Made by a program: the position numbers and the translations under genes. Below are positions 25,166-36,900 of a DNA stretch of 64,000 nucleotides, one piece after another. The stretch covers positions 370,396,166 to 370,460,165 of the forward strand of contig NC_080672.1 of NCBI RefSeq assembly GCF_030247195.1, read 5' to 3'. Origin of the DNA: Topomyia yanbarensis (lineage: Eukaryota; Arthropoda; Insecta; Diptera; Culicidae). Position 1 is the first letter of the stretch, and every line of letters starts with the position of its first letter. A model generated the notes under the pieces. That model saw only the letters and a program-made list of their open reading frames with translations. It was not told the origin of the DNA and did no database searches.

Positions 25166-25460
25166 AAAAAAACCGACTTAATCCGCTTAACAGTAAGATG
25201 AGACATTTCTTACACATATCCGTATTGGATCACTCATTAGTTTGCAGAACTCATGTGAAGTAGGCACCCAACTAGATATGGGATGAACACAATTTCGAGT
25301 CCTACACGAATAAAACCACGAATAAACTGGATACATAATGTAAAATCAATAATGCGAATGAAATTAAAAACTAATGAGACAAACATTTAAAAAGAAAGTT
25401 ACCAAATTCATAAAATAAATGGATCAAATTTAATAAAATGAACAAATCGAATTATTGACT
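25166..25460 (-). repeat. Dispersed repeat copy B (empty site for the TTAA element)
   Basis: Reverse-strand relative of 2560-3084. Shared blocks are GGACTCGAAA, CAAACTAATGAGTGAT, TGTGTAAGAAATGTCTCATC and GCGGATTAAGTCGGTTTTTT. The TTAA is unoccupied here. Confidence 0.75.
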
Positions 25461-25915
25461 GTGTGTTGTCTGCTCCAAGACTGGAAGCCGAACATAACCT
25501 CTAAAAAAGAACTCCACAAACAGTCGTTAGTTTTTCTCATAAACTAAAAAGAGAGCGACAGAGGGACGATGCGATTCGTGAATGATACAGGAAGATATTT
25601 CGAAGTATTCATTTGCATTTAAGTAAAAAGTGTAAAGTGTTTAGACTAAGTCGATAGCACAAAAGCCCTTGCATTCAGTTGATTACAATGAACTTTTTTT
25701 CCAACCACCCTTACAGCTTGCGAATTGTTTCGATCGGGATTCTCGTTCCGGAGATATTGATAAATGAGTCGTATAGAAACTAGTTCGATGAAAAAGAAAT
25801 GGTTCAAACTATCAGAATAAATATTTAATTTCTTAAAAAAAAAGCAAGTGGGAATTGAAAGTGTCACAGGACATAAAAACTGTTTTTGATGGATGGGCAT
25901 GCTTGAAATAACAAG

Positions 25916-26205
25916 CAGCGATGCCAGATTTACAGACATGTCTGTATTTTACAGACTTTTGATGGTCTCCTACAGACGTAATCAGAAATCTACAGACTTT
26001 TAAAAGAGCAACAGTGTCTAACAAAATCGCACTAGAATAATTTGATCCGAATACGAATGATTCCTTCACAATAGTTTACTAATTTCAAGTTACTTTTAAA
26101 GTAATAACCTAGTGTAAATAGGATTTACACAACCATCTACAGACTTTTACAGACATTTTAATTATTCTTCTACAGACATTTCACAAAAAACATGTGGCAT
26201 CGCTG
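25916..26205. mobile_element. hAT MITE with TACAGAC repeats
   Basis: Ends CAGCGATGCCA and TGGCATCGCTG are flanked by perfect 8-bp duplications ATAACAAG (25908-25915, 26206-26213). Seven or more TACAGAC motifs in both orientations fill the ends, as expected for hAT subterminal binding sites. Non-coding, 290 bp. Confidence 0.93.
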
Positions 26206-26888
26206 ATAACAAGTCCTAATTTTAAGCGAATATATATGTTTCTAGGCACATTTTTTTAATGGCCCGCCTCTTACCCCCACACCAAAAAGCTCACAAACGG
26301 AGCCCCCTGGTAGTGGACACATCAGTTCTCAGCGTTAAAAAAAAGGTCAGCACAACAAAACAAACGAATCGCGGAAACGCTGAGAACAAAAAAAACAATG
26401 CGAGACCGACAAAACACAAAATTTGACAAGAAACTACGGCGAGTACCCAGCGGAAAAAAAATCCTTTTAAGGGTCCCATCGTAGCTTTGCAGGAAGCTTA
26501 TAATAATTTAAACATATTTATTACTTATTGCTAGAAAAAAAATGCATTTATCAATTGTTTTTATTAAAAAAAATGTTAACCAATTATAGCTAAAGGAATA
26601 AGCTCGATTGGTGGTGAACGAAGTTTAAATTAAAAATTCTCCTATTTTATTTTTCAAAATTAGTTTCAATTTTGCTTGGAAACGAGTGCGACATGTTATT
26701 TGCTTTAAATCAGTAGGAAGCTGGTTGAATAACTTAGGTCCGATGAAAGAAACGCGTCTTTGACCAAGGTTCGTGGATACTCTGGAGTATAATAAATGAT
26801 TGGCTTGTCTCGTGCTGTGAGCTCGAATGTCTGTTGTAAATTCTAGATTATTATGAGCAATAGTATTATGCAAAGCATTGTGGATGTA

Positions 26889-28519
26889 CACTGCTGGTCA
26901 ATAAAATAGGTGTAAGATAAAAATACATGAAATTTTGAGTTTTTTCTAAAAATATTTTTATATTCAAATATTTTATAGTTAGGCACAGTCATGATAATGA
27001 AAAAGAACACTTTTATTTGTAAATTAAATGTTATGCTTTATCGTAACTCTTTCTTTTCCATGAAATCCAAAAAAGTACCTGGTCAATGAAATAGGTGTAT
27101 TGTAATCCATTGCAATAAAATTTTTCCAATCCAATGATTTTTAGACTTCAACATTTTTAACAACTAGTAACCTGTGTAAACTCCCTTATTCAACCAAATT
27201 TTATCCATTTGTCTTGGCATTGAGTCATTCAAACGCTGATAAGTTTCCATTGGTATAGGGTAGCATTCCTTTTAAGCTACTTCCTACAAACGATCCCTAT
27301 TTGTGAAATTTCGATCGAATAACTTCTTTTTAAGTACATTCCGTAAATTTTCTACGGGATTGATGACAGGAGATTGGCATGGTCCGAAATTATAGTCACT
27401 TTACTATCCCGAAATCATTCCTTTACATACTTCGATGTGTGTTTTTGGTCAATATCTTGCTGAAACTGTCATGTAAAGGCACGTTATCTTTGGCATAGGG
27501 CTGCATGACATCCTTTAGGATGTCCATACTTTAGCCTTGCATTCGAATCTTGCCATTATAGTGGCGTTGCGAAGAATAGGACCTGCGCAATTCCACGAGA
27601 AGCAAGCTCCAAACCTCATTGTTCTCGCCTCCGTGCTTTACCATATTTTGCGTGTGTCACAGATCAAACTGTTTGCACTTTTTACGTTTAACGTTTCGTT
27701 GTGCATCGGAGGAAAACAGGTTTACCTTTAATTCGTCCCTCCGAAGGATATGTCGCCATTTTATCATTCCCTCTGAACCAGGCCCATTAACGCTGTTGAA
27801 AAGCAAATTGCATTTTTCTTCAAAGGCTTTGGCTTCGAAATAGTGGAACCTTCTTAGCAATTCTTTCTGGAAGATTGAAATTTTACGGCCTACAGCGAAC
27901 TGTTCTCGGACCTGCCACTTTTCCAATTTGTGCTGAATTGGTTTTGGATGACGCGAATGGATCAGATTTCGCTAAAATTGCAATACGATGGTCAGCTGCT
28001 GTAGATGTTTTCTTGGGTTTTTTGCGTGTTTCCTTTTGTCAAAGGTTTTAAGGCCTTTGTAACGAAGTTTTCGGAACGCCGCGTGTATTCGCGATTTATT
28101 TATACGTCTTATCTTCTTGAACAAAATTTCTTAGCAAAACTCGTTCCACTTTAGTACAGTGAGATGCTCGACCCATTCTATAACAAATCTTTGACTTATT
28201 CAACATTTGAATACATTTATTAACACGCAGAATTCAAACTTCACCAAATAAAACGTATAATGGGATTATGCAAAGTAATAACACGTTAATATATTTCACA
28301 CACCTATTATATTGACCACACGAAAAAGCCTGCGGTAGTCTTGTTTTGCATCTTGACAAAGATTGCAAATATAATCTGTGCCAACAACCCACTAGTAACT
28401 TGACAGATCCCAAGGCTTCTGTGTGCGGTAGGTGTGATTGAGACTGCTGCAACTTGGTATGCGTAATTGAGAGAAAAACAAAATAATCTACCACACACCT
28501 ATTTTATTGGCCAGCAGTG
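26889..28519 (-). mobile_element. Tc1-like transposon (1631 bp) with IR/DR termini, inserted into the LINE
   Basis: Terminal inverted repeats begin CACTGCTGGTCAATAAAATA (26889-26913) and are matched inverted at 28495-28519 with one mismatch. Each end is flanked by a TA (26887-26888 and 28520-28521), the Tc1/mariner target. A second copy of the terminal core lies inside each end, at 27078-27099 and 28300-28318. This gives the inverted-repeat/direct-repeat layout of Tc1 elements such as Sleeping Beauty, with ends about 190-200 bp long. The LINE C-terminus resumes directly outside the left end, so the insertion is precise. Confidence 0.93.
27185..28176 (-). pseudogene. Tc1-family (DD34E-type) transposase, degraded
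   Basis: Translating the interior of the Tc1-like element on the minus strand gives a broken transposase. An ATG at 28176 opens an HTH-like N-terminus (MGRASHCTKVERVLLR). A central piece (27926-27657) holds WRHILRRDELKVNLF in place of the usual W..V.FSDESKFNLF. Further on come an asparagine/histidine motif of QKHTSKYVKE type, NPVENLRNVLKKKLF around the catalytic Glu, and the family C-terminal NDSMPRQMDKIW before a stop. Several frameshifts and stops make it inactive. The pieces are in family order and span the expected length for a transposase of about 340 aa. Confidence 0.85.
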
Positions 28520-30554
28520 TATATTATTGTTTGGTAGTTAGTCAACCCAAGCAAAGGTAAAATGTTATGGGCATTATTATTGTATAACAAAATAGTAGGG
28601 TACATAATTGGTTTTTTATAAATAATTTTAAGACATCGGTTTTGAAGTGTTTGTAGCTTTTTCAGATTCGAAATACTGGCACGGCCCCACACAGATACAA
28701 GGTAGTTCAGCAATGAGTGGATGTGCGCATAATAAAATTTTAAAGGTACATGCTGGGTAACAAAAGAGCATACTTTACGCATAGCCCCACATAACGATGC
28801 AACTTTTCTCTCTATAGATGTTATATGCTCAATCCAGGATAGTGTGGGGTCTAAGTGAAGTCCTAAATATTTGAAGCAGTTAGATTCCTGAATTACAGAC
28901 TGTCCCATTCTTGAGTCTGGATGCACGCCTATAGCTCTTCTAGATGAACGAAACAGCATATATTTAGTTTTTGATAGGTTCAAGGAAAGAAGGTTTTCGT
29001 TGAAATACGTCGTTAGTGTTTTTAAATCCGATTCAATGTCGCGTACAATGTCCAGGCAGTTATTGTTCGGGTAGAACAACGCTGTGTCATCAGCGAAAAG
29101 ACGAGGAGTCCCTTTTAACCCGAGTCTACCTAGGTCATTGATGTACAATAAAAATAACAGTGGCCCAATATTACTGCCTTGGGGCACTCCTATTTCTATT
29201 GGTCTATAAGAGCTACACGAGTCTCCAATAGATACGAATTGGTTCCTATACGACAAATAGCTACGAATAATATGATTCGCTAATCCCCTGATACCATAGC
29301 ATTCTAACTTCTTAAGCAGGATTGAATGATCCAGAGTATCGAATGTTTTTTTAGGTCCAGGAAAAGGGCACCAACAATTCTTTTGCTATCAATTTGATCA
29401 ATGATGGAGTCAATTAGTTCGGTCATTGCAATTAAAGTGCTGCAGCTCTGTCTGAACCCATACTGGTAGTTGTAAATTATGTTGTGTTTGTTCAAAAACT
29501 CGAGTAGTCGAGTGATGAGCAACTTCTCAAGAATTTCATTGAAAACGCACAATGTTGAAATTGGTCTATAGTTGCAAGGTTGGTTTGGATCACCAGCTTT
29601 GAAAATTGGAATTACTCGGGCTATTTTTAAACAGTCTGGGTACCTGCCGGTTTGAATTATTAAATTAAAAGCTTTGGTTAGGATATTTGCAAAAGTGGTA
29701 CAGTTACTCTTAAGAACACTAGCGGGGATCTTATCAGGACCACAACTGTTATTTTTTTCGAGGTCTTTAATCAAAAGGATCACTTCGTTTATGGTTGCAA
29801 GACACAAGAAGATTGTTTCTTGGACGTGTTGTATAGTTGTAATAGGATTTGAGTTGGGACTCGTGGGAATATTGTCAGCCAAATTTTTGCCAATACTAGA
29901 CAAATATTCGTTGAAAACATTACATACTTCTTTAGTCTCAGTGACTCTAATATCATTGCAAATTAGGCTGATGGGAACATCCGACTTTGAACGACCAAAA
30001 ATGGTATTAATATTTTTCCAAAGTTTTGAATGAGTTGTGTTGGATAGAAGGTTTTCAAAGTACGCCTCTTTGCACCGTTTTTCAGTAGATTAACTTTTTT
30101 GGTTATGTGTTGCAGAAGAGCTTTGAGGTTTTCATCATTGGGGTTATTTTTTACTCGTTTCATTGATCATGAAAAAGGTATCTTAGGATTTTCAATACAA
30201 ATCAGTGTCATTTATTGCTACATACTAAACTGTATGGCAAAAATGTAGTCAGATCAATTATCTGTCCAATGAATAAATTCTGACTGTAATCCCAGTTAAT
30301 TTACTTGTAAAATACGGAGCATTTAAATGAACCGTGTTCTGAATCATCTACCGCCTCTCTACTAATTGTGACTGCTATTGAAATATTAATTAAAGCGTTC
30401 TCAGTAGAGAGCAAATATGGACAACTAAAACCTTCGCTATGAATTAGGAAGTAACATTGTACTTACATCCACCATCGAGAGTGCAGGTGTTCTTTGGGAG
30501 ACTTTTTCCCAGATCTAATTCGTTAATATTTTTTAACTTTTTCATGAAAGTCCA

Positions 30555-31030
30555 TACCAATGCAATGAATATGCATTGTAAATAGTATCAGCACAAAAAA
30601 GATGTTCTTAGTTTTATCTTCACATATTTGAGCATATGTTTCAATCAAAATTCAATAGAGATACAAAGATTTTAAAAAACGTACATGGAATATCTCTTTT
30701 TAAAATTATCCTCTTTGAACATCCATATTACCCAGTTAAGTCTAATATTTCACTGAGATAGCAAGGATTTCCTTAATTATAGAGTATATTAACGCTCTGT
30801 ACAGAATTGAATTAAATTGGAGTTGATGTAGTTTTCGATTTTTGGTCACCCGTCTTTCCTTAGTGCAACGTTTCGAATGGAGTTTCATCTTAAGGGTTTG
30901 CACATTTGAAAATAGTTATCATTTTCTCATAAGTACTACAAACATTTTGCAAATGTTCTCAGGACTTCAATTTTTTTGCCATGCAGGATGTAATAATAAA
31001 TTTGCAAAAAACTATTTATAGAGTAACACC
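30555..31030 (-). repeat. Dispersed repeat with TATAAATAG, copy 2
   Basis: Inverted relative of the copy at 0.9-1.4 kb, with the same block order read on the minus strand. The TATAAATAG motif sits near 31015. Confidence 0.75.
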
Positions 31031-31479
31031 CTCTCGCAGCTTGATGGGATTGACAATATTGTGAACATCATTAGGCAACAATAGATTGAATAGAGTTATT
31101 TAAATATAAATTAGATCTCATGTTAATAATCCGCCAATCAAGATGACTACTCAGGATTTTATTTATACAAGAAGCCCGCTTCAAGATGTTGTTTCCAATA
31201 CGCCTCGTTAGTTGTGTATCGAGTGGACCGGGAGGGCTGATATGAGCCTAGTTTCTGTTCTATACTTTTCCTCTCTTTACCAGCTCACAACCAACAATCA
31301 ACCAATAAATAAATAAATAAATGACAAAGTGCTATGTGTGGTGGTTGACTATTAAAGTATTAGTAGTGTTTGAAGTACTAATGTATATTTGTTTGATGAT
31401 TATCGTAATTTTAGCTATATCTTGTACCTGTCTATTCTATTACTTCTCTCATCTATTGCCTTTTATCCCTCGTTGTTAA
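31031..31479. other. Retroelement tail and unrecognised sequence
   Basis: (AATA)n at about 31302-31321 after ACCAACAATCAACC looks like a LINE or SINE 3' end on the plus strand. The body is not recognised. Confidence 0.4.
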
Positions 31480-32520
31480 GTCGTATTCTGCCATTCTACT
31501 CACGCCTTCAGCTGGGCCAGTCCAAGGAATAACGTCCATATCCATCAGATAACACGTTTCAGGGCGACATGACCGGCACTGTATTTGATACGAGGGAACT
31601 CACTCCCTCCTAGCATCTGAACCGCACACCAAAAATTTAGTATCAGATTCATGGCCCTCGCGATCATTCAAAAACACACGCAACTATGTGAATGGTACCA
31701 CGGTAACAAAATCGAATATATACACGCTAGCACACACGAAAAACACAATAACATACAAACGCTTGGGCTCTTTCACCATCCACGCACGCCTACGTCCATT
31801 TCGATTTCGCAAATATGATAACACCTCGGTGATGAAGTGAACGTCTTAACACTCATAAATTCTCAAACGTGATCTCAAGCGAGAATCGATCACGATCACG
31901 AATCGGTCACGTCCGGAAGTCTATCCTCGATCCTAGAAGCCTAGGTCCATTCCTTCAGCTGGACCAATTAAGAAAATACGCTCATACCTATTAGACAACA
32001 TGTCGACATGACCGGGAACCTCAACGATATGAGGGAACCTACTCTCTGCTAGGATCTGAACCGTACACCGATAATTAAATATTAAACTCACGGTTCGCGC
32101 GACCATTCAAGAATACACACAAAATCACGTCAGCATACAAACGTTTGAGCCTCTCGCAATCATCCAAGCAAACCACACCCGCGTGATAACATCCCGGTGA
32201 TAAGGTGAACATCTTAGCACCTATACATTTACAGACTCGGTCTCAAACGCGAACCTACTATCGTCCGTGTTCGCGCGATCCTGAATCGATCACGTCCGGA
32301 AGCTTTCACCCTCGGCCCAAGCAGCCTCCACTCCCTCCTAGCATCTGAACAGCACACAAAAAATTTAGAATAAGATTCACGGTCTGCGCGATCATGAATA
32401 CCCGAATACGGTTACAAAGTTAAACTTATACGGGCGAAGTCAACTGCACGCAACAAACATACAAATGCTTGAGCCCTTCGAGATCATCCACACAATCCAC
32501 ACCCGCGAAACTCACGGGCG
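31480..32520 (+). repeat. Diverged tandem repeat, monomer about 0.44 kb
   Basis: CACTCCCTCCTAGCATCTGAAC or a variant recurs at about 31600, 32039 and 32328 (the last unit is shortened). TCAGCTGG(A/G)CCA recurs at 31506 and 31953 and CACGTCCGGAAG at about 31907 and 32289. Between the anchors are CACACGC/ACATACAAACG stretches. Non-coding. Confidence 0.75.
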
Positions 32521-32689
32521 GTCAACTAAGCTAAGCTAATCTATTTGGCGATTAAGGGGTTAAACCACTGTAGAACACGAAAAATGAAGCATATTTCGGG
32601 AATTCTTCTTGGCACAATAAAGAGGTGAATCGAGACTTTTTGGGATCTATATTACTAGATATGAAATACAAAAAACCATTCTTTCAAGT

Positions 32690-33120
32690 CATTTTGTTAC
32701 ATAATGTGCTGTATATTTCCGTAGGAGTATTTTTTGGGAAGGATCCACGGCTGCAAATATTATTTTAACCCTAGAGCTTAAAACTAAAGTTTTTTCAATT
32801 CTTTTTTTCAACGGCAAGCATTTTTCCTCGATATTTTGATTTTTCGCGAAATGGCACGCTGAGAATGTCATTAAAATCGACACAAATTGAAGATTTAAAA
32901 AAAATTAACCAATAAAAAAATAAAGTCGCTGGAGAAAACAATTATGAATATTTGGTGGAAATTTCAAAACGATCAAAAATATTTTTTTCGAAGTATGTTT
33001 CTGGCCAGCTCGCAAAATGTGGTTCCGTGAAAACGCGGTTAAAGTTTTCAGCACGCTCGGGGTATACATAAGAGGCGTGGCGGCAGAATTGAAAATTCGA
33101 ACATTTAAGAATTATTGTCT
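32690..33120 (+). repeat. Dispersed repeat, copy 1 of a pair
   Basis: Shares with 53640-53990 AAAGTTTTTT, CGATATTTTGATTTTTCGCG, AAATGGCAC, GTCGCTGGAGAAA, TTTCAAAACGATCAAAA and GAATTGAAAATT in order, same strand. Not classified. Confidence 0.6.
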
Positions 33121-33299
33121 TCAACTAAACCCAAATTAGTTAAGTTAACTATTCGTTTCGTTGATCTACTGGCAAATTTCGCAAACGGTAAAATTTTCCA
33201 TCGGACACCTATCGCAGAACTGTACTATTCTTAGATCAGGTAAACAGGCTAATTTTGTGAGCGACAGATCCGGGGAACAAATTTCCCACATCCACTGAA

Positions 33300-35300
33300 A
33301 CCGTCCCTATTTGATCGCTAACAACTTCAAATTGTACCCCGGCAAAGGGTTAACAGGATTAGCAGTGCTGATAGTGTCATAAATTACGGTGCATTTCCTA
33401 CGTAGCATTTGTTGCAGGGTGACCAAGGCATCAAAAGGGTTGACCCCTGACCAGCCCATTGTTTGCTTTGTGACCAACTCGTATCACTACTGCCACTGCT
33501 ACCGGTGTAAACCTACGGCACTGGGCGTGTGCTTCAAAGGGTTGTGTCTACCCGCGACAGAACGAGGCACGGGAAGGGTTAATCTTGTTATGGGTCAATT
33601 TTGTCAAAGCTAATTAAACTGGAAGGTGTTCGGGGACTTCTCGGGGGAGGAACCAAAGTTTATGGTGGTACCCCACAAACCTGGATGCACCGGGGAAAGG
33701 ATTGCTTCGTGCGCTCAGCTAGCTAAATTGGCTCAAGTTTACTGAAAAGGGTTAATCCTATTAGATGGACTTCTGTTTAGGAGCATAAGATAGTTTATGA
33801 TAGCTTTGTGGATCGTACAGTCGAAGGAAGATGGAACAAGTTTTCTGAGAATAATGGCTTGGGCGGCAGCCTCACGGTAGTTGAGCGTGGTCCTAAAAGG
33901 ATAAGCTTTTTATTGGCGTTCTTTTGGTAGGTTCCCTAGCGGTGTACGCTTTGTGAGACATCAGAAACTCGTATCCATTCGAACAATGCATTCAATTCAC
34001 AACCCATACCAAGAAGAGAAGCGTGAAATCTGACTACGGAACGCCTTCCAATTTTCTCCCGCATAAACGCAAGCGAAACCAGGATTGAATCGTGCCGACT
34101 TGTCGTTCCGGTCCCTTGAACCGGCACTGAGCTAGCCTAGCCAGCCAGGACGGATCAGTTGCCAGCCACATGTGAGCCCGCCGATGTGGTTCTTTTCGGT
34201 TGACACTGACACACTGATGGTGGCTATTTTCCAGTGCACTTGGATTGGTTGGCGGTTCCCCGTCGTCGGTTTGGATTTCCTAAAAGGGCGTACAAGTGAA
34301 GCGTGTTTCTGCACCAGCAGCGTAGCCTGCTCTGTTGAAGCCGCTGCTCCTGGCGGAGATCAAGCGTGCTGCGTATGCTGTGTTACTTTTGCTCGGTGGC
34401 GGCGCGATATGGGTGTCACATTGCTCGCATAAAAAGAAGGCACCAGATGAAACCATACGGAACAATGGGGTTAAGTAGACCGATGAATTGTTGTTTTACG
34501 CCCTGTTCTGAGGAATCGGAAGGAACAAATCGAATTGAAATCTTACGGCTGAGATGTCAACGTTCTCTTTTGTCTTTCGGAGTTTGCTTTTGTTTGTAGT
34601 TCTATGAGTTTGAAAGCACTCAGTATTTGAAGAGGCATAGTTTCACCTAAGGCTGGCTCAACCGTGAATAATTTATGGTTGTTTGCTACTACAATGTCAA
34701 TCGTTACTTTTGTTCGTTAGACAATCAGAACTACAAGTGTTTTTCCTAAAGCGTTATTTTTTAAGGTAATATTTATAACAAATAATTATCGGGGCGTTTA
34801 TAGGACAATTATTGTCAATCAACTCTTTTTCATTTTCCTGGTGGCAAAAGGCTCGGTTTAATTCAGCCTCACACAGTTTGTTATGAACACCAGCACGACA
34901 TCCAACTAGTACCTCAGCATCAGTTGTCCATCCCTATGATGCATCACAGCGAAGGCCATCCACTATGATCTCGAATCGCGATAATTAATATTATCACAGT
35001 GGAAACATAAAAATCAGTTTGCCCGAAGCGACACCAGCCAGTGTGCAGCATGCACAGATGTTTCACTTGTCCACAATGACCGCCATTGTTCGGCACCAAA
35101 TTTTCCCCAACAGTCAAACTACCATATCGTCTCATTATTTACAGAGTATTAAAAAACATTCCTGCATTCTCACTTTCGACACTGCTGGGCTTGGAAATGG
35201 CTTCAAAACTCAATTCATTCCGACCGGTTCGTCACTGCTGCTGCTGCTGCTGGCGGTGATTGCATCCACGATTGCCAGCATTCGTGCCTTTTGGCTGTCA
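33300..35300. promoter_or_regulatory. Low-repeat island 2 with AAAGGGTTAATCC motifs
   Basis: AAAGGGTTAACAGGATTAG at 33344, AAAGGGTTGAC at 33434, AAAGGGTT near 33535, AAGGGTTAATC at 33574 and AAAGGGTTAATCCTATTA at 33746-33763 fall within 420 bp. A CTGCTG run is at 35233-35250. No coding exon recognised. Same possible role as island 1. Confidence 0.42.
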
Positions 35301-35779
35301 TTGTCCTGTCGAAGAGTTCGGGTTGAGGAACAAAAAATATGACCGTATTGTTGACTGGAGCAAAAAAAAATATACCCGGCCAGGACGGCCAGGACAAATG
35401 GCTTCGGTCAGACAATGGGATCAGAATGGGATTCAATCAATTTTCATAATTATGTTCCTTTATTTACTCAACGAATTTATACTTTTTTTTACTACGGTCC
35501 TTCTCTTAATCGGTTTCAGTTTTCACCATGTTTCCAGATGCTTTGCGATGCTGGCATGATTTGTCCTATCTGTATTCGTGGGATTACTGAGATGTAAACG
35601 AGTGCTGAATTGAAAGATGTTTTACACGATGAAGTCGAAAATTGTTAGCGATCCTAAAATAGGATGATTTTTCAAATAGAAATTTGATTTTTTGAAACTC
35701 AGTTATACTAAAAAATACCGAAAATTTTAGAGAGTCGATTATTGAATTTTCTATTTAGTAGAAACTGAGGGTTCATACG

Positions 35780-35933
35780 ACATACATTTTTTGTTTCGAT
35801 TGTTATAGAGATTCAACTTTAAAGTCCAAGTTTTGTAGTTAGACTAACCTTCACCTAAGTACGGGGATTGGGAATTGAACCCAGGCATGCTGCGTAACAG
35901 CAATCAGCTAACCAACTACGCTATACTCGTTCA
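35780..35933 (-). mobile_element. tRNA-derived SINE (Feilai-like), second copy
   Basis: The minus strand carries an A box TAGCGTAGTTGG (35923-35912) identical to that of the SINE at 15.5 kb, and a B box GGGTTCAATTCCC (about 35882-35870). A body follows ending in ATCTCTATAA and an A-rich tail, comparable to the CCTCTATAA end of the other copy. It is not a tRNA gene: the acceptor stem cannot pair and the sequence continues into the SINE body. The 3' border is approximate. Confidence 0.75.
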
Positions 35934-36179
35934 TTGCATTTTTTTCAGCGTTTTTATAGCTCACTACGTTTCAAGAAACTTACCAACAATTTATTTAAAA
36001 ACTTCCCGAAGTGGAACGTCGTTCACAGCGCATTACCCAGTACCACCAAGTCACAAAAGTTTTCATTTACAAAATTTGCCTTTTTCTCGTTCGATAATTA
36101 TTGCTTTTATTTCCTTCCCTTTTTATTATTTTTCTTCCCTCCTTTGCAAATAAAAGCCAACTAATTTACAAATATTTTT

Positions 36180-36900
36180 ACTTCTTTTTAACTGCAATCG
36201 GATAACTTTCCCGCGCACAGACCCGACGCATGTCCCACGCGCTCGAAGCCGAAAATGACAATTTCACAAATCCGTTTAAGTGCGCATTGTATGTCCCGCC
36301 GGATCCCATGTGCGTGTGCATGTGTGTTCGCATACGTGCGGTTGATCCGGGATTTACGAGCCAGGATTGCATTTCGAACCTTGGCTCTTGTGACTGTGTG
36401 CCAGTTGGTAATTCGATGAAGCGATCACTTTTCGGCTTTTGCCTTTGTCTCCGGCAGTTGATGAAATGAAAATAAATGCTGACAAATGTGTGTTTATGTA
36501 TTAAAATTCGTTGGCCAAGGTAATGAGCTTTTCTGGCTGGCCCCAGGCGGAGAATGGAAACTATTAATTTGATGGTAATTGGTCTTTTTTGCTGCTTTGG
36601 TTGGACTCGCGCTGGCATCTGGTGCCAAAACAATCAAACAGTCAATCGAAGAGGAATGCTAGGATATTTTTACTTTTCGACGTCCTTTATTGCCTTCGTA
36701 CAAAAATGTCAACCAGGTACATATTTTTTGTCCTTTACACATTGCCGGAGAGGTAACGGATTCCTCATAAATTTCTTGGGAAACAGTTAATCGAACGTAC
36801 GCAAAAATAACTGCAAACTGGTTGGACGGCCAGCCAACATCAAACAAACTGTATGCAAAACGAAATTATCATCCTTTATTGTAAATACCTCTTTGAAAAG
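36180..36900. other. Low-repeat island without recognised gene
   Basis: Balanced base composition and no repeat seen elsewhere in the window. A 151-codon minus-strand frame (36633-36178) has no known domain and a His/Thr/Met low-complexity centre. It could be conserved non-coding DNA. Confidence 0.3.

Larger units (their letters stand above)
26500..30165 (-). pseudogene. LINE (Jockey/CR1-like) reverse transcriptase, frameshifted and interrupted by a Tc1-like element
   Basis: Remnant of a non-LTR retrotransposon ORF2. Reading on the minus strand: an inter-domain segment (about 30163-29963); the RT N-terminal part at 29903-29304 with SCGPDKIPASVLK, ARVIPIFKAGDP, NYRPIS and YGFRQSCST; a frameshift in an A-rich run near 29345 just after FLDLKK; the rest of the RT at 29256-28520 with GVPQGSNIGPLLFLLYINDL, the catalytic FADDTALF, and LSLNLSKTKYM. 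The conserved C-terminal tail (AHSTRQANHL, RRVSFIGPKLFNQLP) is at 26886-26625, displaced because a DNA transposon sits between them at a TA. No endonuclease domain is present, so the copy is 5' truncated. The 3' end, near 26500, is approximate. Confidence 0.92.

Noticed and set aside
28504..29256. Functional reverse transcriptase gene or retron/DGR
   Set aside because: LINE signatures, frameshift near 29345 and a transposon in the C-terminus; it is a pseudogene of a non-LTR element.
36178..36633. 151-codon minus-strand open frame
   Set aside because: No domain, no signal peptide, low-complexity centre, no splice partners; coding status unsupported.
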